This document shows, piece by piece, positions 1 through 5,307 of a stretch of DNA of 9,065 nucleotides. Position 1 is the stretch's first letter. Every line of letters starts with the position of its first letter. Origin of the DNA: an uncultured Ignavibacteriota bacterium (GTDB lineage: Bacteria; Bacteroidota; Ignavibacteria; Tepidaquicellales; Tepidaquicellaceae); contig CAIUQV010000091.1 in NCBI GenBank assembly GCA_903901375.1, forward strand, positions 1-9,065, written 5' to 3'. A program made the translations under genes and the position numbers. The notes under the pieces are model-generated. The model searched no databases. It saw only the letters and a program-made list of their open reading frames with translations, and was not told where the DNA came from.

Positions 1-1
1 A

Positions 2-55
2 ATAGAACTTGCGGCTATCAAAGAAGATAGACTGCTAATAAAAGACTTGTCATAA
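2..55 (+). CDS. Possible 3' end of a plus-strand gene, cut by the window edge
   Basis: Frame 2 at the left edge is open for 17 codons and ends in TAA at 53-55; the peptide is IELAAIKEDRLLIKDLS. The mix of charged and hydrophobic residues, and GC-containing codons such as gcg, gct and ctg, look more like coding sequence than the AT-rich DNA just downstream. The other two plus frames stop within 30 bases. If real, the gene converges on the minus-strand gene that ends at 145. The piece is too short to assign a family, and chance cannot be excluded. Confidence 0.35.
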   Translation: MELAAIKEDRLLIKDLS

Positions 56-144
56 ATTTTTATGTGGTGTAAAGTAAATAATTATAAACTTATAGAAAGT
101 GAATCTATAGAGACTTGTATTTTAACATAAAGGAATGACAATAC

Positions 145-404
145 TTATTTGATAAGCATCATTCTCTTAATGTCGCTGAATCCGTTGGATTCCAGTCTGT
201 AGAAGTATACACCGCTCGAGAATTCTGATGCGTTGAAATCAACTGAGAAGGTTCCTGCTGATTTCACTTCGTTCACGAGTGTTCTTACTTCTCTGCCGAG
301 TACGTCATAAATCTTCAGTGTTACCATTCCCTGTTTTGGTAATGCAAAGTTGATTTTGGTTACCGGATTGAACGGGTTTGGATAGTTCTGTGATAATGAG
401 TATT
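145..404 (-). repeat. Duplicated T9SS sorting-tail cassette, copy A
   Basis: This 260-bp stretch, which includes the stop codon and the last 85 codons, aligns without gaps to 5048-5307 with 8 mismatches by my count (about 97% identity). Only two codons change an amino acid: Arg/Lys in FYRLES and Thr/Asn in SAGTFSV. Upstream of 404 the two genes have nothing in common. Confidence 0.9.
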
Positions 405-2622
405 TAGTTGGAGTAATATTCTGATTTGGATTTTTAAGACTTGTTGATTTAATTTTATTATTACCGAGATAGATTACCTGTCCGTTAATTTCAACAACAT
501 AGTCTGTTATTACTTGCGGCTTCATAATTGGAGTGGTACTAAATTCAAGGTTAAGATAAGCATTCGGGCTGATGTATGTATAATCATTATCATTACTTAA
601 GAGTGATGTTAACACATCACCGTTTGAGGTATGGAAAGCTGTTACCAACGGAAGTTCTGAAACAGAAATTCCGGTATAGTTTAAGCTTGCTACAGCGGCA
701 TACTTTATTTTAAAGCTCTTATCCCAGGCGATATGAATGCTGTCAACAGAGCCTTCGACATCTTTTTCCGTAAGAGGTGTAATAACTAAATCGGGGTTCT
801 CGCGACGCATAAATGGATATTGTGAAGAACCATTAGTATTATTTATAAATAGGTTACCAGAAAAATTATCTTTAGCTATAGGAGTAATTGGGTCATAAAT
901 ACCTCTTTGCAAATATGAAATAACAGCGGGGTTGTTAATTACCTGACTTTTGTTAAATTCAGCAAAGATATGGTAATTGGTATCACCGTGTGTATTAGTA
1001 GAACCTCTAAATTGACTATGAAACTTAATTGAATCTGTAATATTTGAATAGCTATTTGTAGAATCAAAAAGAGATGCCCTGTCGTTTTGAATAACAGAGG
1101 CACTATCGAAATAAACGAGCTCATTATTTGCAGTGACACCGAGAATTGATCCCAATGGGTGTGTTACAGAATAAAGTTTGATGCTATTTATGAGCGTGGA
1201 ATCGATGCTTGTTTCTACGAGGTCGAGTTTGATTTTACCGTCGAATATTCCGGGTTTTGTTTTGATAACATATTTGTCGGTGATGAAGTTCCCTTGATTT
1301 TCCGGAAGCTGGGATTTGTTGAGGAGGTTGTTGTCAAAGTTGTAATTTGTGTCTTGTTGATTTACAATTAACCATGGGCAACCTACATATGGACTGCTAG
1401 ATAGCCATGGAACTACATCTATAGTTTTTTCTCCCCAAAAACAAGAAGCTGTTACTCTTAATTTCCATACAGGAGTACCTTCGCTTTTAACATTGTCTGA
1501 ATAACTATTTGGATAATTTATTGTGATTACACCAGAATTGCTTATTTCTGCAGTAACGTTTAGTGGTTTACTCCCAATATTTATATGTGTTATAGTCCAA
1601 GTATAATTTGCTGGATTCAGCCCGATTGGTAAATGACATTCAATTGTTCCACTTGTTCCTTTATATATAATACTTGGATTTTGATAAGTGGTGATTGATA
1701 TAGGTGGAGGAATTGCGTTGCAATTGAATTTATTTACCTGAGCACGGCCATCAACAGTGTTTATTGATACTAAATATGCGTTACTAAGAATGAAATATCT
1801 ATCGCCACTGTTATTATTGTTATTAATATACCAATTGTTGATATAGCCATTCATATTATTGTACCACATATCAGGCCAATAATTATTGTTGATAAATTTT
1901 TTAATTACAGCTTCTCTTCTACCTGTAGCACCACTTATAAATAACATATCTTGTTTACCATAATTATCAAAATCACCAACAAAAAAGTCGCTTCCCCCAT
2001 CCATAATAAAACCACCGATACCATTTTGAGGTGTGAAATGTCTGATAGAAGTCCACTGATTGTTTTCAAATTTTAAGACAGCACTACAATGAGTATTAAT
2101 ATTATAACATAATAATTCGTCGGTACCGTCTCCATCAAAATCAACAGCTTTAAAGTAATCATCAGGTCTAATTAACCAATCTCCGATGTAATTAGATTGA
2201 GGGTTTGACCAGAGTTCCGTAAAACCAGCATTAGGTTCTTGTTTAGTAATCTTATATATTCGTGCAAGACCCCCATGATCTAGGTCACTCAGACATAATA
2301 ATTCATCTGAAGTTGTATTAGGGAAAAAATTGCCAGCAACAAATTTATCAGAATTGTGATATAGCCAATAACCTAGAATATGAAAATTTTCAATACTTTC
2401 AGCATACCATCTATTATTAGCTACTGTATGAAACCAACAATTATTATATGGGTTATATAATACAGCACCTGCCCATATACCGTTAATATGATTAATATAA
2501 AATAATGCTGGTACATTATCATCAATCTTTAGTGGAACAAATTTTTCTTGACCTGTATAATATATCGTCATACGAGTTACTTGCTGTAGTATAACAAATT
2601 TTACCTGGACTACATCCAACAT
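145..2622 (-). CDS. Main part of a T9SS-exported VCBS/FG-GAP-like surface protein, separated from its signal peptide by a frameshift
   Basis: Predicted secreted protein. The formal start, ATG at 2620-2622, lies inside the upstream reading frame and has no Shine-Dalgarno, so it is probably not the true start. Residues about 20-300 hold aromatic-rich repeats of the pattern W-x-I-x(3)-D-x-F, including a calcium-type loop DFDGDGTDEL at 161-170; this resembles VCBS/FG-GAP propeller blades. An Ig-like stretch follows at about 305-405. From CPWLIV (415) to about 510 the sequence resembles a recurring 'CPxLyVwnG ... DyYkl ... YsVdHP' surface domain that I recognise from related bacteria but cannot name. 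Residues 741-825 are a type A sorting tail (SLSQNYPNPFNP ... YDVLGREVRTLV ... GVYFYRLES), which sends proteins through the T9SS to the cell surface. The gene is second in an operon behind an outer-membrane barrel protein. GC content rises abruptly on the 3' side of about 1380. The ligand or substrate is unknown. Confidence 0.85.
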   Translation of the reverse strand: MLDVVQVKFVILQQVTRMTIYYTGQEKFVPLKIDDNVPALFYINHINGIWAGAVLYNPYNNCWFHTVANNRWYAESIENFHILGYWLYHNSDKFVAGNFFPNTTSDELLCLSDLDHGGLARIYKITKQEPNAGFTELWSNPQSNYIGDWLIRPDDYFKAVDFDGDGTDELLCYNINTHCSAVLKFENNQWTSIRHFTPQNGIGGFIMDGGSDFFVGDFDNYGKQDMLFISGATGRREAVIKKFINNNYWPDMWYNNMNGYINNWYINNNNNSGDRYFILSNAYLVSINTVDGRAQVNKFNCNAIPPPISITTYQNPSIIYKGTSGTIECHLPIGLNPANYTWTITHINIGSKPLNVTAEISNSGVITINYPNSYSDNVKSEGTPVWKLRVTASCFWGEKTIDVVPWLSSSPYVGCPWLIVNQQDTNYNFDNNLLNKSQLPENQGNFITDKYVIKTKPGIFDGKIKLDLVETSIDSTLINSIKLYSVTHPLGSILGVTANNELVYFDSASVIQNDRASLFDSTNSYSNITDSIKFHSQFRGSTNTHGDTNYHIFAEFNKSQVINNPAVISYLQRGIYDPITPIAKDNFSGNLFINNTNGSSQYPFMRRENPDLVITPLTEKDVEGSVDSIHIAWDKSFKIKYAAVASLNYTGISVSELPLVTAFHTSNGDVLTSLLSNDNDYTYISPNAYLNLEFSTTPIMKPQVITDYVVEINGQVIYLGNNKIKSTSLKNPNQNITPTKYSLSQNYPNPFNPVTKINFALPKQGMVTLKIYDVLGREVRTLVNEVKSAGTFSVDFNASEFSSGVYFYRLESNGFSDIKRMMLIK

Positions 2623-2905
2623 TAGTATATAAAGATTGCCAATTATTGTTTATCGAATCATATTGCATAATTCCCCATATGCCATCATTATCATTAACAA
2701 AAAACGCACATCTGAGAATACTATTCCATAATTTTCCTCTTAAAGGAAAATAACTATCATTACTTCCAATATGCCATCCGTTTATCCATCCATTTCCATT
2801 ATTATTCCAATTTAAATCCCAATTACCGACATAGCTTTGCTGTGAAAAAACACTATTATTTAATACAATAATAAATATTACAATTAAGAACTTAATATTT
2901 TTCAT
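2522..2905 (-). CDS. N-terminal piece of the frameshifted T9SS cargo protein (signal peptide and first repeat)
   Basis: This 127-residue frame starts with a typical signal peptide: MKNIK, a hydrophobic core to about residue 19, and likely cleavage after VFS or SQQ. The mature part begins with Trp/Asn-rich sequence (GWINGWHIGSNDSYF) of the same repeat type as the downstream frame; compare GYINNWYINN in that protein. The last 30 or so residues (from about KICYTT) no longer resemble the repeat, and the frame ends while the +1-shifted frame continues with EKFVPLKIDDN, matching the repeat again. I therefore read it as the 5' end of the same gene, not as a separate small protein. A Shine-Dalgarno 8 nt upstream supports the start. 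The downstream frame has a stop at about 2650-2652, so the shift must lie between there and 2522. Confidence 0.8.
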   Translation of the reverse strand: MKNIKFLIVIFIIVLNNSVFSQQSYVGNWDLNWNNNGNGWINGWHIGSNDSYFPLRGKLWNSILRCAFFVNDNDGIWGIMQYDSINNNWQSLYTNVGCSPGKICYTTASNSYDDILYRSRKICSTKD

Positions 2906-2913
2906 TTTATTAA

Positions 2914-2919
2914 TCCTTT
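2914..2919 (-). promoter_or_regulatory. Ribosome binding site AAAGGA for the frameshifted cargo gene
   Basis: On the minus strand AAAGGA lies 8 nt before the ATG at 2903-2905. It supports the signal-peptide start at 2905 as the real start of the whole gene, because no comparable site precedes the internal ATG at 2622. Confidence 0.65.
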
Positions 2920-2926
2920 ATAGTTT

Positions 2927-3538
2927 TTAAAATTTTAAGTATAGGCCTCCGGATAAGTTCCAGAAGCTCCAGTTTTTTGTATTATAGAAAAATGTGTGAA
3001 ATTTGCTTTTAATGAATAGACCGAAACGTTTATCGAATAAAAATCGATAACCTGCACCGAGATTTGTACCAAATTGAGTTTTTGAAACCTCTTTAACGAT
3101 ATCTGGTGGAGGAAGAGGTTCTATAACATAAAAAGAGTATAAACCAATACCGGCTTCTACAAAGGGTATGTGGTTTTTGTATTTGTAAGAATAGTTTGTA
3201 CCTATATTGTAAGACCTTAAAGTGTAACGTGGTAAATAATACAACTCAGATATTTCATAATCCTGTGAATAGCCGAACTTAATATAACTGTAGTTAAAAA
3301 ATAAAGAAAATTTGTCGGATAACTTCCCGTAAAGTGAGACTGCAAATTGATAATTCCCTGTTGTATTTGCCTTTGAAAGATTTTGAATAGGATATGAATT
3401 ACTTATGCCTACTTCAAATGATAATCTTGCAGCAATTTCATCCACTAGATTATTATCCTTTTTTAATTTCAAATTCTGCGAATACGCAGATAAAACTGTG
3501 ATGAATAATATTACTATTGTTATTATGAGTTTTTTCAT
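2927..3538 (-). CDS. Small outer-membrane beta-barrel protein
   Basis: The 203-residue protein begins with a signal peptide (MKKLI, hydrophobic core to about residue 18, likely cleavage after AYS or SQ). The mature part is a series of alternating amphipathic strands rich in Tyr, Phe and Gly, for example FAVSLYGKLSDKFSLFFNYSY (65-85), YTLRSYNIGTNYSY (105-118), PFVEAGIGLYSFYV (125-138), FGTNLGAGYRFLF (156-168) and WNLSGGLYLKF at the end. A C-terminal Phe and strands of this type are the signature of OmpA/OmpW-size outer-membrane barrels of about 8 strands, as in the OMP_b-brl families. Its stop is 21 nt before the start of the T9SS cargo gene, so the two are probably co-transcribed; a shared surface role is inference. 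Only a weak purine-rich stretch (AAGAA) precedes the ATG. The exact family and ligand are unknown. Confidence 0.82.
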   Translation of the reverse strand: MKKLIITIVILFITVLSAYSQNLKLKKDNNLVDEIAARLSFEVGISNSYPIQNLSKANTTGNYQFAVSLYGKLSDKFSLFFNYSYIKFGYSQDYEISELYYLPRYTLRSYNIGTNYSYKYKNHIPFVEAGIGLYSFYVIEPLPPPDIVKEVSKTQFGTNLGAGYRFLFDKRFGLFIKSKFHTFFYNTKNWSFWNLSGGLYLKF

Positions 3539-3805
3539 AATTATAATTCTTGTTTAATTTGTTGTTGCAAATGTGCTTTTGAGATTTGACTGGATGGATT
3601 CGGTGTTCTAATTTCGATTCTATGTTTTATGTGAGTCGTTTTGACTGCTTCGCTAAATGCGATGGTTTAGAAAGAAATTATGGTAATGAATTTTTATTCC
3701 AATCATTTCTGGTCTTTACACTTGAGTTATATTACTTCATTTAAAGTTGGTTCAATTTTCGTTAACTTTTAGATAGAAGGGCTGACACTTTTATATTTAA
3801 TATGG

Positions 3806-3830
3806 ATCTCCGATAGAAACGTTCGGAGAT
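3806..3830. repeat. Perfect 8-bp inverted repeat (orphan hairpin)
   Basis: ATCTCCGA (3806-3813) and TCGGAGAT (3823-3830) are exact reverse complements around a 9-nt loop. No T-run follows on either strand, so it is not a standard terminator. It sits about 270 nt upstream of the barrel-protein operon and could be a protein-binding site, RNA structure or repeat remnant. Confidence 0.55.
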
Positions 3831-4106
3831 AACAATATTATTTAAAAATATTGAATCTTTCCGTGCAAGGGCGATTCTGTAGAATGTGTTAGTCCTTTTT
3901 ATAATCATTATTGTTTTGATTTTACCTTTCTGAAGTGTAATTAGTTCTCCCTGTTTATGAACTTTTGCAAGCCGGAAGCCTGCTTTACACTAAAGAACTT
4001 TATTTTATGAAATTAGCTTTCGGTGTAAAGTGTTGTGATTTGCCTATTATGGACCTTTTACCATTTTGTACTCCTTTCATTTTGTATAGATGTTTTTGTT
4101 TTAGTA

Positions 4107-4146
4107 TGGAGTCTCTCGATTTTTTAGCTTTGGGAAAGAGACTCCA
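4107..4146. repeat. Perfect 10-bp inverted repeat downstream of the 90-residue ORF
   Basis: TGGAGTCTCT (4107-4116) and AGAGACTCCA (4137-4146) are exact reverse complements with a 20-nt loop. It lies 23 nt beyond the stop of the minus-strand ORF at 4169, so it could end that transcript, but no clean T-tract follows on the minus strand. A palindromic intergenic repeat is the other reading. Confidence 0.6.
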
Positions 4147-4168
4147 CAAAATTTATTTATAATTTATT

Positions 4169-4441
4169 TTAGTATGCTTTGTTTACGAGTGCTTTGTATT
4201 CGGGTGAATCTTTTCCGTAGTTGCGTTTGACGTTTCGCTTGGCACGTGCGGCTACTTCGGCGAGTCCGCCGGGACCATCGAAATAGTTTAAAACGAGAGA
4301 ACGGGATAATATCAATTTCAGGATTTTAAAAAATACATTTATCAGATTACATTCGGAATATTTTAATGACTGAAGATACAAAAAGCCGGGGTTTTTGTTC
4401 GCAAAGTTTGATGAAACTTTAGTAGTACTTGCCATAATCAT
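4169..4441 (-). pseudogene. Doubtful 90-residue ORF, probably a gene remnant
   Basis: The ORF starts MIMASTTKVSSNFANKNPGF, with M3 as an alternative start, and ends VKRNYGKDSPEYKALVNKAY. The last 35-40 residues (from about FDGPGG) look genuinely coding: they are GC-rich (55% in 4201-4260) and resemble the end of a family of hypothetical proteins of roughly 200 residues that carry a Gly-x-x-Ser-x-Glu-Tyr motif. That likeness is from memory and unverified. The middle (about residues 22-55, Leu/Ile/Phe-rich) is very AT-rich (23% GC in 4321-4380) and does not look like real protein. I infer an internally deleted or fused remnant of a longer gene. There is no signal peptide and no good Shine-Dalgarno. 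A genuine small protein remains possible. Confidence 0.4.
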
Positions 4442-4604
4442 TAATTAAATTCGAGGAAAATTATATTAATAGAATGTCAAACTGATATAAAATATTTATT
4501 ATTAAGGATAATGTCAAGAATAAAAATTATAACCATAAAAATAGTTATTGTTTTTTTGTTATCTTTGGGAAGGAATTCATCTGTCTTTGAAACGAAGAGA
4601 CCCG

Positions 4605-4652
4605 ATATTTCGTGTAGCTATGTATTGTGAGGATATTTCAAACACGAAATAT
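4605..4652. repeat. 11-bp inverted repeat at the left edge of the repeat island
   Basis: ATATTTCGTGT (4605-4615) and ACACGAAATAT (4642-4652) are exact reverse complements separated by 26 nt. Together with the elements that follow it begins a run of palindromic intergenic sequence reaching about 5030. Confidence 0.6.
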
Positions 4653-4670
4653 TCAAATATGCCGAATTGA

Positions 4671-4721
4671 AGCGATACTACACTGGAACGTTACTACGCT
4701 GGAGCGTAGTAACGAGAGGAA
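4671..4721. repeat. 51-bp interspersed repeat, copy 1, with a 22-bp palindrome
   Basis: This copy matches 4831-4881 at 49 of 51 positions, with the last 46 identical. Inside it, TTACTACGCT (4691-4700) and AGCGTAGTAA (4703-4712) form a perfect 10-bp inverted repeat with only GG between the arms. It ends with AACGAGAGGAA. There is no ORF of note; the arrangement resembles a small palindromic (REP/MITE-like) intergenic repeat. Confidence 0.85.
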
Positions 4722-4735
4722 CATAGAACAATGTC

Positions 4736-4799
4736 ACTCCTATGGAGTTTAAAACGCATCTGGATTCAACTTTCTAAAATAATATCAACCCTACGGGTT
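4736..4799. repeat. Two short palindromes between the 51-bp repeats
   Basis: ACTCC-TAT-GGAGT (4736-4748) and AACCC-TAC-GGGTT (4787-4799) are each a 5-bp stem with a 3-nt loop. The second is followed by a T-rich run (to 4807). Such 'ACTCCTAnGGAGT' and 'CCCTACGGG' hairpins recur between genes in AT-rich Bacteroidota-like genomes, as far as I recall. Here they fill the spacer between two copies of the longer repeat. Confidence 0.6.
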
Positions 4800-4830
4800 T
4801 TCTTTTTAAGTGTTTTTGCACAAGCTCTGG

Positions 4831-4881
4831 AGCATTACTACACTGGAACGTTACTACGCTGGAGCGTAGTAACGAGAGGAA
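4831..4881. repeat. 51-bp interspersed repeat, copy 2, with the same palindrome
   Basis: It starts exactly 160 nt after copy 1 and differs from it at two positions near the left end. The palindrome arms are at 4851-4860 and 4863-4872. The sequence after it (AACCATAG) is close to that after copy 1 (ACATAG) and then diverges. Confidence 0.85.
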
Positions 4882-4912
4882 ACCATAGATTGAGATTTAT
4901 AGTTCAGAGATT

Positions 4913-4931
4913 GGAGCGTTGTAACGAGAGG
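4913..4931. repeat. Third, partial copy of the repeat
   Basis: GGAGCGTTGTAACGAGAGG matches the right half of the 51-bp element (GGAGCGTAGTAACGAGAGG) with one change. The left palindrome arm is missing, so this copy cannot form the hairpin. Confidence 0.7.
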
Positions 4932-4964
4932 GATGGAGAAATGATGTTTTCTCAATTATAATAT

Positions 4965-4998
4965 AAAAAAGGGGTGCAGGTATGTACCTGCACCTCTT
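4965..4998 (-). terminator. Rho-independent terminator of the 750-residue T9SS cargo gene
   Basis: Read on the minus strand, GAGGTGCAGGTA, loop CA, TACCTGCACCCC form a stem of 12 pairs including one G-U, followed directly by TTTTTT. The inner 10 bp are perfect. It lies about 50 nt beyond the stop codon at 5048. On the plus strand only scattered Ts follow, so it acts mainly for the minus strand. Confidence 0.88.
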
Positions 4999-5009
4999 AA
5001 TTATTGGGT

Positions 5010-5035
5010 CCCCGCCAAATGCATGCGGGGATGAC
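5010..5035. repeat. GTCATCCCCGC-type palindromic interspersed repeat
   Basis: CCCCGC (5010-5015) and GCGGGG (5025-5030) pair around a 9-nt loop containing ATGCAT, and GATGAC follows. In minus-strand orientation it reads GTCATCCCCGC ... GCGGGGACCC, a form of short repeat common between genes in many bacteria. It lies between the stop of the cargo gene and its terminator. Confidence 0.65.
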
Positions 5036-5047
5036 AATTTGTTAATG

Positions 5048-5307
5048 TTATTTGATTAACATCATTCTCTTGATGTCGCTGAATCCGTTGGATTCCAGTT
5101 TATAGAAGTATACACCGCTCGAGAATTCTGATGCGTTGAAATCAACTGAGAAGTTTCCTGCTGATTTCACTTCGTTCACGAGTGTTCTTACTTCTCTGCC
5201 GAGTACGTCATAAATCTTCAGTGTTACCATTCCCTGTTTTGGTAATGCAAAATTGATTTTGGTTACCGGATTGAATGGGTTTGGATAGTTCTGTGATAAT
5301 GAGTATT
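5048..5307 (-). repeat. Duplicated T9SS sorting-tail cassette, copy B
   Basis: Partner of copy A, encoding residues 666-750 of the second cargo protein. Homology stops just before the codons for YSLSQNYPNPF, the conserved start of the tail, so the copied unit matches the sorting domain almost exactly. Confidence 0.9.

Larger units (their letters stand above)
3539..4168. other. Long AT-rich gap without a convincing gene
   Basis: Both strands are broken by stops; the one short plus-strand ORF (3965-4162) is Cys/Phe-rich with no signal or domain, and I treat it as chance. The gap contains two clear inverted repeats (listed separately), a weaker pair CTTTACAC/GTGTAAAG at 3983-3990 and 4023-4030, and an AT-rich hairpin near 3834-3855. 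The stretch just upstream of 3538 should carry the promoter of the barrel-protein operon, but I could not identify a convincing -10/-35 pair. No tRNA or rRNA signature was seen. Confidence 0.6.

Noticed and set aside
91..109. TATAGA/TCTATA hairpin as terminator of the cargo gene ending at 145
   Set aside because: The stem is only 6 AT-rich pairs without a clean T-run; too weak to call.
3861..3902. Possible plus-strand terminator ending in CCTTTTT
   Set aside because: The stem (AAGG/CCTT outside, ATTC/GAAT inside) is short and interrupted, and no plus-strand gene lies upstream of it.
3965..4162. Plus-strand 65-residue ORF
   Set aside because: Cys/Phe-rich, no ribosome site or domain, and it runs across the 4107-4146 hairpin; likely chance in AT-rich DNA.
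4671..4931. Repeat island as a CRISPR array
   Set aside because: Only two full copies, 51 bp long, with a 109-nt spacer that itself contains palindromes, and no cas genes nearby.
4731..4961. Plus-strand 76-residue ORF in the repeat island
   Set aside because: It is made of translated palindromic repeats (the second 51-bp copy and both short hairpins), so it is not a believable protein.
4605..5035. Complete insertion sequence
   Set aside because: No transposase-like frame, no terminal inverted repeats bounding the region, and no recognisable target duplication.
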